This document shows positions 8,976-17,035 of a stretch of DNA of 64,000 nt, piece after piece. Numbering within the stretch: the first letter of the stretch is position 1; each line of letters begins with the position of its first letter. The DNA is taken from assembly GCA_937982115.1 (NCBI GenBank), contig CALJNE010000031.1, positions 1 to 64,000 on the forward strand, given 5' to 3'. The stretch comes from an uncultured Bacteroidales bacterium (lineage in GTDB: Bacteria > Bacteroidota > Bacteroidia > Bacteroidales > ML635J-15). A model generated the notes under the pieces. The model was not told where the DNA came from. It saw nothing but the letters and a program-made list of their open reading frames with translations, and did no database searches. Both the position numbers and the translations under genes were made by a program.

Positions 8976-10379
8976 ATGAAAGCATCACGTTTTTTTCAAA
9001 TACTATTTTTTCTTTTAATCGGATTAATCTCTCAGGCTCAGCAAAATATCAAACTATATCTGAGCAAGGATTCTATTATCGTTGGCGAACAAATTCAACT
9101 TAAAATCAAAGTTCCTAAACTTGCCAATAAACAAATAATTTTCCCTGCTTTTAAAGACACAATAAACTCAAATATTGAAATTATTGCTGATAAAAAAGAG
9201 CTGGAAACAGAAGAAAACGGAATTAAATTTATAGAAAAAACTTATCTTATTACCAGCTTCGATACCGGTATTGTAAAAATCAATCCAATTATTATAAAAA
9301 TTGTAAACAATGGTGATACAAATAATTTTGAAACAAACGAGGCTATACTTAAAGTAAAACCATTTGTTTTAATTGACACCATTCCACGCGATACAATTTA
9401 TGCAAACAGAGCCGGTTATATAGTATTTGGAAAAAACGGATTCAAAAAAGAAATAGAACAGTATATTCCCGATTCTTTAAAGCAATCGTTGCCCGCCGAC
9501 AGCCTTCAAAAAATCAGCGAAAAAATCAAAGAACAACTAGTAAATGTTTTTTCATCTCAACTAACACAAAACACAGGCATAATTAATCAAAACGATATTT
9601 TAAAAATTGTTGAAGCCTCTGAATTAAAAATGTTTATTGTTGATAGAGAAGGCATACTTGAAGAACATACTGTTCCGGGCAGTGTAGATACTGTTTTTGT
9701 TAAAGAATTCGACAGAGTTATACAAAATCAACCTCTATTCACAGTTTTCAGAATCAAAGACATCGAAGAAAATCTACTCAATACACCCTTCAATTTCAAA
9801 GAATTTCAATATTATCTGAAAAAATACTTAAAACAATACTGGTGGATTATATTATTGATAATTATAGCTATTGTAGGCATAGTTTATCTGATAAAAAAAC
9901 AATCCGGAAAAATAAAAACTCAAATTTTGAGGATAAAACCCGAAGAACCTGCACATATTATAGCTTTACGTAAACTCGAAGAAATTCGTAAAGAAAAACT
10001 TTGGGCTAAAGGTCAGATTAAAGAATATCACACTATGCTTTCGGACACCATACGTGAATATATTGATAAACGCTTTGGAATTAACTCCCCGGAAATGACA
10101 ACTACCGAAACTTTAGAGGCTTTGGAAAAACTAAAATCAATCTCAAGCGACAATATACTAATTTTAAAACAAATACTTGAATTGGCAGATGCGGTAAAGT
10201 TTGCAAAATATCAAGCCATGCAACACGAAAATGACCTCTCACTTGACAATGCCTTTAATTTTGTTAATAATACCAAAGAAATAGAAGAAATTTCCGAAAA
10301 CATAAAAAAACTGGAAGCTGAAATCGAGGTAGAAATTAACGAAACAAAAGAAACTAAAGATAACAAAGAAAATGAATAA
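8976..10379 (+). CDS. BatD-like membrane protein of the Bat operon
   Basis: The 467-residue product has a signal peptide ending ...GLISQAQQ. A beta-rich periplasmic domain follows (LYLSKDSIIVGEQIQLKIKV), resembling the repeated unit of BatD. There is a single membrane helix at about 288-306 (YWWIILLIIIAIVGIVYLI), then a cytoplasmic helical tail (KLWAKGQIKEYHTMLSDTIR) like that of DUF4381 proteins. In Bacteroidota Bat operons a protein of this type sits between DUF58 and BatA. It is shorter than classical BatD, which usually follows BatC; no such gene follows here, so this protein may cover that role. It overlaps batA by eight bases. Confidence 0.75.
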   Translation: MKASRFFQILFFLLIGLISQAQQNIKLYLSKDSIIVGEQIQLKIKVPKLANKQIIFPAFKDTINSNIEIIADKKELETEENGIKFIEKTYLITSFDTGIVKINPIIIKIVNNGDTNNFETNEAILKVKPFVLIDTIPRDTIYANRAGYIVFGKNGFKKEIEQYIPDSLKQSLPADSLQKISEKIKEQLVNVFSSQLTQNTGIINQNDILKIVEASELKMFIVDREGILEEHTVPGSVDTVFVKEFDRVIQNQPLFTVFRIKDIEENLLNTPFNFKEFQYYLKKYLKQYWWIILLIIIAIVGIVYLIKKQSGKIKTQILRIKPEEPAHIIALRKLEEIRKEKLWAKGQIKEYHTMLSDTIREYIDKRFGINSPEMTTTETLEALEKLKSISSDNILILKQILELADAVKFAKYQAMQHENDLSLDNAFNFVNNTKEIEEISENIKKLEAEIEVEINETKETKDNKENE

Positions 10380-11364
10380 CATTGAATTTGCAAATAAAAA
10401 TTATTTATGGTTGTTGTTGCTACTTATACCAATAATAGCATGGTATATTTGGAGGCTTAAAAAGTCTGTTGCTGCGATGAATATTAGTAGTCTAAGTGCA
10501 TTCAACACCAAAGGACAGGCTTTAAAATATCATCTCAGGCATATTTTGTTTATTTTAAAAATTTCTGCTTTATCATTATTGATAATAGCTTTAGCACGAC
10601 CGCAACGTACCGATAGATGGGAAACCCGTAAAATCGAGGGCGTTGATATTGTAATAGCTCTTGACATAAGCGGGAGTATGCTTGCCGAAGACTTCAAGCC
10701 TAACCGCATCGAAGCTAGTAAGCAAATTGCAATGGAATTTATCAGTGGACGGCCAAATGACCGAATCGGTCTGGTAATATTTTCAGGAGAAGCTTTTACA
10801 CAGTGTCCTTTAACTATTGACCACGCAGTTTTGATGAATCTTTTTTCTCAGGTAAAAAGCGGAATGATTGAAGACGGTACGGCTATAGGACTCGGTCTTG
10901 CAACGGCAGTTAACAGATTAAAAGAATCAAATGCGGCAAGTAAAGTTGTAATTTTATTAACTGACGGAGTAAACAATATGGGAAACATCTCCCCCCTCGC
11001 TGCTGCAGAATTTGCCAAAGAATTTGGAATAAGAGTTTATACTATAGGTGTCGGAAAAATGGGAATGGCTCCATATCCGTTTAAGACTCCTTTCGGAATT
11101 CAGTATCAAAATGTAGAAGTTAAAATTGATGAAGATATTCTTAAAAAAATCTCCGAAATAACCGGAGGCAAATATTTCAGAGCTACCAATAACGAAAAGA
11201 TGAGAGAAATTTACAAAGAAATTGACTCAATGGAAAAAACACAACTCGAAGTAAAGTCATTTTCAAAACCTGTTGAGGAGTTTAATCTTTTTGCTCTAAT
11301 TGCTCTTTTACTGTTAGTTGTTGAAAGATTATTAGGTTTAACGGTATTAAAAAACACATTTTAG
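10372..11364 (+). CDS. batA: BatA, membrane-anchored VWA protein
   Basis: The 330-residue protein has an N-terminal hydrophobic helix (YLWLLLLLIPIIAWYIW), a second helix near residues 60-75, a VWA domain and a C-terminal helix (LFALIALLLLVVERLLGL). The VWA metal-ion site is intact: DIVIALDISGSM gives D-x-S-x-S, and VILLTDGVNN supplies the later Asp. Two helices at the start and one at the end place the VWA domain in the periplasm. It is followed two bases later by batB, a close paralogue. In Bacteroides fragilis this group is tied to aerotolerance and oxidative stress. Confidence 0.9.
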   Translation: MNNIEFANKNYLWLLLLLIPIIAWYIWRLKKSVAAMNISSLSAFNTKGQALKYHLRHILFILKISALSLLIIALARPQRTDRWETRKIEGVDIVIALDISGSMLAEDFKPNRIEASKQIAMEFISGRPNDRIGLVIFSGEAFTQCPLTIDHAVLMNLFSQVKSGMIEDGTAIGLGLATAVNRLKESNAASKVVILLTDGVNNMGNISPLAAAEFAKEFGIRVYTIGVGKMGMAPYPFKTPFGIQYQNVEVKIDEDILKKISEITGGKYFRATNNEKMREIYKEIDSMEKTQLEVKSFSKPVEEFNLFALIALLLLVVERLLGLTVLKNTF

Positions 11365-11366
11365 CT

Positions 11367-12389
11367 ATGTTCAGATTTTATGCCCCGCAATATCTCTGGT
11401 TAATGGCACTAATAAGTGTCCCAATTATACTTTTTATCTTCGCACAACTTTCAAGGCGTAACAAAATTAAAAAAATCGGAGATAAAAATCTTGTTGAAAA
11501 ACTAATTCCTGATTACAGCTACACTCGAAGACTATGGAAATTGATTCTTATTTCTCTGACTATTATAATGATTTCATTAGCTCTGGCACGCCCTCAAACT
11601 GGTAGTAAATATGCCGAAGTAACAAAAAAAGGCATTGAACTCATTGTTGCACTCGACGTTTCAAATTCAATGCTTGCTCAGGATTTAAAGCCAAACAGAC
11701 TCGAAAATTCCAAAAGATTTATTGAAAGACTTATCACAAAACTTTCAAACGATAAACTTGGAATTGTCGTTTTTGCAGGCGAAGCCTTTATTCAGATGCC
11801 ATTAACCTCCGATGTAAAAGCAGCCAGATTGTTTTTGAGTTCAATCAGCCCTGAAATGATAAATGTTCAAGGGACTGCTATTGGTGCAGCACTTGATCTT
11901 GCCTCTAAATCATTCTCCGGCGAAGAAGATATTTCTAATGTCATTTTATTAATTACTGATGGTGAAAGTCACGAAGATAATCCTATCGAAATTGCTTCGA
12001 TGTTAAAAGAAAAAGGAATTAAAGTTTTTTGTGTGGGAATCGGTAGTCCCGACGGAGCTCCTATTCCTGATAGAAGAGGCGGGTTCAAAAAAGACCGTCA
12101 AGGAAATGTTGTAATGACAAAACTTGACGAAGAAACACTAAAACAAATTGCAAAAGTTACAGATGGAATTTATGTTCGTGCAACTAATTCAGCTGATGCC
12201 TCGGATAAAATAATCAGCGAAATATCAACTCTCCAAAAAGGTGCAGTTGTTGACCAAATATTCTCGGAATACGATGATAAATACCAGTGGTTTATACTTG
12301 CTGCGATAATTTTATTATGTATAGACCTTATTGTCGCTGAACGAAAAAATGATTGGTTAAAGAAAATTAATTTATTTAAAACAAAATGA
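11367..12389 (+). CDS. batB: BatB, membrane-anchored VWA protein
   Basis: The 340-residue protein repeats the BatA plan: N-terminal helix (YLWLMALISVPIILFIFA), second helix (LILISLTIIMISLALARP), VWA domain with ELIVALDVSNSM and VILLITDGESHEDN, and a C-terminal helix (WFILAAIILLCIDLIVA). The MIDAS pattern D-x-S-x-S is present. It differs from BatA in the loop after the final strand (PDGAPIPDRRGGFKKDRQG), as BatB proteins do. Its stop overlaps the start of batC by four bases (ATGA), implying coupled translation. Confidence 0.9.
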   Translation: MFRFYAPQYLWLMALISVPIILFIFAQLSRRNKIKKIGDKNLVEKLIPDYSYTRRLWKLILISLTIIMISLALARPQTGSKYAEVTKKGIELIVALDVSNSMLAQDLKPNRLENSKRFIERLITKLSNDKLGIVVFAGEAFIQMPLTSDVKAARLFLSSISPEMINVQGTAIGAALDLASKSFSGEEDISNVILLITDGESHEDNPIEIASMLKEKGIKVFCVGIGSPDGAPIPDRRGGFKKDRQGNVVMTKLDEETLKQIAKVTDGIYVRATNSADASDKIISEISTLQKGAVVDQIFSEYDDKYQWFILAAIILLCIDLIVAERKNDWLKKINLFKTK

Positions 12390-13144
12390 TATCAAGTATG
12401 AAATCATTTAACAAAATAGTGTTACAAAGCTTGCCTGCCCTTATGCTTATATTGGCTATTAATATAACCTATGCTCAAGAAGAAAGAAAAATAATAAGGC
12501 AAGGAAACAAAAATTTCAAAGAAAAAAACTTTGACCATGCATTGTTAAACTATAAAAAAGCTACTGAAATTAATCCGGATTTATTGGAGCTTAATAATAA
12601 TATAGGTATTGCTAATTACCGCAGTGATAATTTTAACGATGCAGCTTCTTCTTTTGATGTATATCTTAAAAATATTACGGACAACAAACAAAAAGCCGAA
12701 GCATTTTATAACCTTGGCAATTCCTATCTGCAGGCAAAAGAATATGATAAAAGTATTCAGTCCTACAAAAACGCTTTGAGGTTAGACCCAACCCACGATA
12801 AAAGCAGGTACAATATGGCTGTTGCAACAAAAATTCAACAGCAACAACAAAACCAAAACAATCAAAATCAAAATCAACAACAAAATCAGCAAAACCAACA
12901 AAATAATCAAAATAAAGATAATAAGAAACAGGATAAAAACAAGGACAATAATCAAAATGAAAACGACAACAAAGACAGAAACAATAAGCAACAAAGCTCT
13001 CCTCAACAACAAGACAATAAAATGAGCAGAGAAGAAATGGAAAGATTTCTGGAGTCGTTACAACAAAAAGAAAGAGATTTACAAGAAAAATTAAATAAAG
13101 AAAAATTTAAAATTCAAAAACGAAACATTGAAAAAGACTGGTAG
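12386..13144 (+). CDS. batC: BatC, TPR protein with Q/N-rich tail
   Basis: The 252-residue product has a signal peptide (LQSLPALMLILAINITYAQ), about three TPR units (NFKEKNFDHALLNYKKATEI, AFYNLGNSYLQAKEYDKSIQ), then a low-complexity Gln/Asn/Lys-rich stretch of roughly 60 residues (about 150-210) and a charged C-terminus. TPR plus a Q/N-rich linker is typical of BatC. An internal ATG at 12398 (MKSFNK) would also give a good signal peptide. It is the last gene of the operon here; the batD and batE genes normally found next are missing. Confidence 0.87.
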   Translation: MISSMKSFNKIVLQSLPALMLILAINITYAQEERKIIRQGNKNFKEKNFDHALLNYKKATEINPDLLELNNNIGIANYRSDNFNDAASSFDVYLKNITDNKQKAEAFYNLGNSYLQAKEYDKSIQSYKNALRLDPTHDKSRYNMAVATKIQQQQQNQNNQNQNQQQNQQNQQNNQNKDNKKQDKNKDNNQNENDNKDRNNKQQSSPQQQDNKMSREEMERFLESLQQKERDLQEKLNKEKFKIQKRNIEKDW

Positions 13145-13311
13145 TTTATTTCCATGAAAAATATTTACTTATAAAAATTCGTCAAATCCGTGTCATCCGT
13201 ACACCATCAAAAAAAAATTATAATAAGCAAAATTTTAAACTTAAATCATTAACGATTTAATGCATAAAGACCTGAATATCTGAATAATAGAATCATTAAT
13301 TTAATTTTAAT
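13145..13311. other. Noncoding stretch after the Bat operon
   Basis: No gene is visible. The text CAAATCCGTGTCATCCGT at about 13184-13201 has internal repetition (ATCCGTG/ATCCGT) of the kind often seen in Bacteroidota intergenic debris. The stretch leads directly into the decayed GxxExxY gene, so it may be part of the same inserted and decaying segment. Confidence 0.45.
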
Positions 13312-13633
13312 AAAGTGAACAATACGCTAGGTTTTGGGATCCTTAAAAAAGTTTACGAAAATCCCCAATTATAGAATTAAGAAAAAACGGTTTGAAAGCT
13401 GTAAAACAAAGACCTATAAAAGACCTATAAAAGTGTATTATTTCGACGATATAATAGGAGAATGTTATGCAGATATAATAGTAAAAACACCATTATTCCT
13501 GAATTAAAATCCAACGAATAAAAAATTTGAACTATTATTAAACTTTTTGAAAAAAACCGAAATTAGAAGAAAAATATTTACTATTAACAAAAAAATAGCC
13601 AAAAACAAAAATAATATGAATATACGAATATGA
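13312..13633 (+). pseudogene. Decayed GxxExxY (PDDEXK_3-like) gene
   Basis: Read across frames, this stretch spells the family's conserved blocks in order. From 13312 comes KVNNTLGFGILKKVYEN. From 13374 comes ELRKNGLKAVKQRPIKVYYF, continuing DDIIGECYADIIV, then a shifted PELKSNE, then LLLNFLKKTEIRRKIFT up to a TGA at 13631. Intact relatives read NTLGFGFLEKVYENA, ELRKxGL, KVYY, GEYYADIIV, IELK and VGLLLNFG. Damage includes a stop and frame loss after YENPQL (about 13370), an 11-bp tandem duplication of AGACCTATAAA at 13410-13431 that changes frame, a second frameshift near 13490, and loss of roughly 20 codons after the ELKSNE block. The family is predicted to be nuclease-like, but its function is not established. 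Confidence 0.8.
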
Positions 13634-13659
13634 CACATTAGAGTCAATATTGTCCTAAT

Positions 13660-13690
13660 AAAAAAAGCAGCCCGAATGAGCTGCTTTTCT
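13660..13690 (-). terminator. Terminator of the 13707 lipoprotein gene
   Basis: AAAAGCAGC (13663-13671) pairs perfectly with GCTGCTTTT (13680-13688) around an 8-base loop. On the minus strand the stem runs into a T-run just downstream of the stop at 13707. Confidence 0.85.
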
Positions 13691-13706
13691 TGTTCAAATA
13701 AATTTC

Positions 13707-14072
13707 TTATTCTAATTTGTCAGCACCTTCACATTCGTAAAGAGCCATCATAGCTTTGAAGAATTCTTCATAAACTTTTTCTAATTTTTCTTTGTTGTCT
13801 TGGAAATACTTGTCAATTTTTTTCTTTTCTTCTTCTTTTCCTTCATATTTCTTGTTCATTTCTTTTTCGAATTCTTCGAGGTCTTTTGATAATTTTTTCA
13901 ATTCTTCAGCTTCTTTGTCATCAATTTTTTTGTCTTCAGCAATTTTGTTTGCTACTTTGGTGTAGTTTTCAATTTTTTTAACCATTTTTTTTGCATCGGC
14001 TTCAGGTCCGCCACAAGATGCTAAAGCTAAAATAAAAGCTGCAAGGCTTAATAAAATCGCAATCTTCTTCAT
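13707..14072 (-). CDS. Small charged lipoprotein (paralogue 1)
   Basis: The 121-residue product starts with a lipoprotein signal peptide (MKKIAILLSLAAFILALASC). The mature part is almost entirely charged helix, rich in Lys and Glu, with heptad-like spacing that suggests a coiled coil. After the lipid-bearing Cys comes GGP, and the C-terminus ends ECEGADKLE. The next upstream gene encodes a paralogue with the same plan: CGGP after the lipobox, then a K-(K/M)-(V/L)-K-x-I-(E/K)-x-Y-T region, and an EG-x-(D/E)-KL end. Function is unknown. It has its own good terminator. Confidence 0.85.
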   Translation of the reverse strand: MKKIAILLSLAAFILALASCGGPEADAKKMVKKIENYTKVANKIAEDKKIDDKEAEELKKLSKDLEEFEKEMNKKYEGKEEEKKKIDKYFQDNKEKLEKVYEEFFKAMMALYECEGADKLE

Positions 14073-14163
14073 AAATTTAAATTTAAATTAGTAATTAAAC
14101 AATCAATTTTGTGTAAATTAAAACAATTTTTTTTGAAACAAAAAATTTTTTTTGATTTTTTTT

Positions 14164-14523
14164 TTAATTAAGTTTTTCTTTACCTTCAATATTCCACAAT
14201 CGCATTAGAATTTCAGTATAATTCAACATAATTTTTCTATTTTCATCCAAATTCAAAAGCTCCTGAATAACTTTCTGAGCCTCAACGTCTTCAGAGTATT
14301 TATTATCTAATTTTGATGAATACTTTTCTATTTTTGATTTTATTTCATTTAACTCTTCAGCTTCTTTATCTGTAATCGTTCTATCCTTAATTGCTTTCTC
14401 AGCAACTTCGGTATATTCTTTAATATATTTAAGCATCTTCTTTGTATCGCTCTTTGGACCTCCACATGATATTAAAAATAAAATAGAAAAAGTAAAAACT
14501 AAAATCTTATAAACTCGCTTCAT
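14164..14523 (-). CDS. Small charged lipoprotein (paralogue 2)
   Basis: The 119-residue protein has a lipobox signal (MKRVYKILVFTFSILFLISC) followed by GGPKSDTKKML and a charged helical body. It is clearly related to the 13707 product: both have D-x-KKM, K-x-I-(E/K)-x-YT-(K/E)-VA and DKEAEELxx(I/L)-type segments at matching positions. The pair is a tandem duplication that has diverged. The gap between them is about 90 bases and very AT-rich, without a clear terminator, so they may share a transcript. No function can be assigned. Confidence 0.83.
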   Translation of the reverse strand: MKRVYKILVFTFSILFLISCGGPKSDTKKMLKYIKEYTEVAEKAIKDRTITDKEAEELNEIKSKIEKYSSKLDNKYSEDVEAQKVIQELLNLDENRKIMLNYTEILMRLWNIEGKEKLN

Positions 14524-14567
14524 ATCTAAAAATTTTTTTGTGCAAAAATAAATAAAAACCCGATATA

Positions 14568-16217
14568 TTAAAATTTTGCCACAATGGGAATTCTCCTACC
14601 GAATCCAAAAGCTTTACTGCTGATTCTTAATATAGGAGGAGCTTGAAAACGCTTAAATTCAGACTTATTTACCATTCTCACCACTTCATTAATGGTTTTA
14701 ATATCTATATCGCTTTTTGCAATTAATTCAGGGCATTGTCTTAATTCGATGTATGAAAATAAAATTCTGTCAAGAATATCATATTCCGGAAGACTGTCAC
14801 TATCTTTTTGGTCGGGTCGTAATTCGGCGGATGGAGCTTTTATGATAATATTTTTAGGGATTAAATTCCCGTATCTTTCATTTATATATTCCGCAAGTTT
14901 ATAGACATCAGTTTTATAAATATCACCCAAGACAGACAAAGCTCCGTTCATATCACCATACATCGTTGAATATCCTACCGCGAACTCACTTTTATTGGAT
15001 GTATTAAGAACAATATGTCCGAATTTATTGGAATATGCCATTAAAATTGTTCCGCGAATTCTAGCTTGAATATTTTCTTCTGTAATATCCTTTAGAGTAC
15101 CGTGGAATATAGATGAAAATGTTTCCTCAAAACTAAGTCGGATTTGTTCGATATTAATAATTTCATATTTAACCCCACATTTCTCAGCCATTTCAACAGA
15201 ATCGGTAATTGAATGTTCGGAGGAATATATACTTGGCATTAAAAGAGCTACCACATTTTCAGCCCCTAGAGCTTTTACAGCTAAAGCCAGAGTTACTGCC
15301 GAATCTATTCCACCTGATAATCCTAAAACTGCTTTTTTAAATCCTTGTTTTGAAAAAAAATCTTTTATCCCCAGAATTAAAGCATTGTATATCAAACAAT
15401 ATTTATCGTGAATCACACTATCGTGAAATTGATTATTCTCTTTTTCAAGGTCAAAATCTAAAATTTCTTCTTCAAAATACTTGCATTTTGCTAGAAGATA
15501 GCCTCCTCGTCCAATTACACAACTGCCTCCGTCAAATATCAACTCTGTATTTGCTCCTACTTGATTTACATAAACAATTGGCAAAGAATATTTTATAACA
15601 TTTTTTATAAGTATATCTCGGCGATTTTGGGCTTGATTGTATGAAAATGGTGAACCGGCGATATTTATAATAAAGTCGGGATTAAACTTTATTAATTTAT
15701 CCATCGGAGCGGTTTTATAAAGCATTTCGCGATCAAAAATTCCATAAGTCATTTGTTCATCCCAAAGATCTTCACATATTGTAAGAGCTATTTTCTTCCC
15801 TTTAAACTCTATAATATCAAATACATCGTTAGATTCAAAATATCTATACTCATCAAATACATCATATGTAGGCAGTAAAGTTTTATTTACGATTTTTTGT
15901 ATTTGTCCGTCATTGATGAATACAGCAGAATTATATAAGTTTTTACCCCTGTCATTGGTGTTTAGTGTAGGTAAACCAACAATTACAGCAATACCCTCCA
16001 ACTCGCTTACAATTTTATCAAGACCTTCCTTACATTTAAGGATAAAGCTCTTGTATTCGAGTAAATCCAATGGAGAATACCCACAAATGCAAAGCTCCGA
16101 AAAAACAACTAAATCTACTGAATGTTGTTTGGCATCAAAAATTACTTCAATAATTTTTTTTACATTATAATCTACATCGCCAACAACATAATTTAATTGA
16201 GCAAGTCTTATTTTCAT
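14568..16217 (-). CDS. nadE: Glutamine-dependent NAD+ synthetase
   Basis: The enzyme makes NAD+ from deamido-NAD+ using ammonia from glutamine. The N-terminal nitrilase-type glutaminase domain has its triad: Glu in VVFSELCICGYSP, Lys in NKTLLPTYDVF, and Cys in IALTICEDLWDE. The C-terminal synthetase domain carries the PP-loop LGLSGGIDSAV, plus NTSNKSEFAVGYSTMYGD and AELRPDQKDSDSLPEYD. An upstream in-frame ATG at 16241 would add MLGNKSIF, which is unlike the family, so the ATG at 16217 (MKIRLAQLNY) is chosen; the product is then about 549 residues, normal for the long NadE type. Confidence 0.95.
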   Translation of the reverse strand: MKIRLAQLNYVVGDVDYNVKKIIEVIFDAKQHSVDLVVFSELCICGYSPLDLLEYKSFILKCKEGLDKIVSELEGIAVIVGLPTLNTNDRGKNLYNSAVFINDGQIQKIVNKTLLPTYDVFDEYRYFESNDVFDIIEFKGKKIALTICEDLWDEQMTYGIFDREMLYKTAPMDKLIKFNPDFIINIAGSPFSYNQAQNRRDILIKNVIKYSLPIVYVNQVGANTELIFDGGSCVIGRGGYLLAKCKYFEEEILDFDLEKENNQFHDSVIHDKYCLIYNALILGIKDFFSKQGFKKAVLGLSGGIDSAVTLALAVKALGAENVVALLMPSIYSSEHSITDSVEMAEKCGVKYEIINIEQIRLSFEETFSSIFHGTLKDITEENIQARIRGTILMAYSNKFGHIVLNTSNKSEFAVGYSTMYGDMNGALSVLGDIYKTDVYKLAEYINERYGNLIPKNIIIKAPSAELRPDQKDSDSLPEYDILDRILFSYIELRQCPELIAKSDIDIKTINEVVRMVNKSEFKRFQAPPILRISSKAFGFGRRIPIVAKF

Positions 16218-16241
16218 AAAAATACTTTTATTACCAAGCAA

Positions 16242-16275
16242 AAATAAAAAATCCGACTTGAATTAAGCCGGATTT
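16242..16275 (-). terminator. Terminator of the 16294 outer-membrane gene
   Basis: AAATCCGACTT (16249-16259) pairs with AAGCCGGATTT (16265-16275) with one position that becomes a G-U pair on the minus-strand RNA. A T-rich run follows on that strand. It lies between the stop at 16294 and the start of nadE. Confidence 0.82.
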
Positions 16276-16293
16276 AAAATATAAAAATTTTTA

Positions 16294-16983
16294 TTAGAAC
16301 AAAATCCCAACCTTTAGATGAACATCATTGATAACAGTTTTAGGTTTAATAACATTTACCTGAGTAGGTTCAGTGAAAATTTCCGTTTTGTCGAAATCCA
16401 ACAATCCTCCCATATAAACAATTTCTAACATTAATCTGGTGTTTCCTACCAAAGAATATTCAGCACCACCACCGATGTTCCAACCTATATTAAATAAGTT
16501 AATTTCTTTGTTTACAACCTCATTTTCATAAATACCGAAACTTGCCTTTGCTTTTGCTCGTATCATAGGAGTAGCTCCGGCTGTTAAATAATACTTAAAA
16601 TATCCTATCTCGTTTGTTTTACCTTTAATTCCTACGGGTATGGCAAGGTAATTTAGATTATAATTAATCTTTGTATTGACCGGAAGTTTTTCTGGAATAA
16701 CAGTTTCTTCTGCTTCGAACTTATAAAGCCCGTTTGGATAATTTGCAGCACCTCCGGTATTATTCAATCTAACTCCTAAAGTAAAAGCAAAGTTATCTGT
16801 AAGATTAAGATCCAAAACGGCTCCATAAGTATAACCGAATTTTACTCCTTGAGGTTCTACCATCTTACTGTCAGTACTTAACCAGGATAGTGTAGTTCCA
16901 CCAAACAAACCTCCTGAAAACTTTTGAGCAAAAATATTAACACTCAAGACCAAAAAGAATATTACAGCTAAATTTTTTTTCAT
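16294..16983 (-). CDS. Outer-membrane beta-barrel protein
   Basis: The 229-residue product has a signal peptide (MKKNLAVIFFLVLSVNIFAQ). It then shows alternating strands of the small-barrel OMP_b-brl type (FSGGLFGGTTLSWLST, LTDNFAFTLGVRLNNTGG, YFKYYLTAGATPMIRAK, VHLKVGILF at the end). The final residue is Phe, as common for proteins inserted by the BAM complex. Such small barrels of Bacteroidota are poorly characterised. It has its own promoter and terminator, so it is a single-gene unit between nadE and gldB. Confidence 0.85.
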   Translation of the reverse strand: MKKNLAVIFFLVLSVNIFAQKFSGGLFGGTTLSWLSTDSKMVEPQGVKFGYTYGAVLDLNLTDNFAFTLGVRLNNTGGAANYPNGLYKFEAEETVIPEKLPVNTKINYNLNYLAIPVGIKGKTNEIGYFKYYLTAGATPMIRAKAKASFGIYENEVVNKEINLFNIGWNIGGGAEYSLVGNTRLMLEIVYMGGLLDFDKTEIFTEPTQVNVIKPKTVINDVHLKVGILF

Positions 16984-17004
16984 AATTTTACGTTTTAATT
17001 TTTA

Positions 17005-17035
17005 CAAATATAATTAGTTTTAATATTATAACAAA
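17005..17035 (-). promoter_or_regulatory. Promoter of the outer-membrane beta-barrel gene
   Basis: On the minus strand TTTG (17035-17032), a 19-base spacer and TATATTTG (17012-17005) match the Bacteroidota consensus exactly. The -33 element ends one base before the gldB start codon on the other strand. Confidence 0.65.

Noticed and set aside
12820-13020. Repeated CAA/AAT text that could look like a repeat array
   Set aside because: It is the Gln/Asn-rich coding tail of BatC, without spacers or regular unit length.
13331-13506. A 58-codon open frame that could be called a small gene
   Set aside because: It has no start codon context, and its sequence is explained as out-of-frame pieces of a GxxExxY gene.
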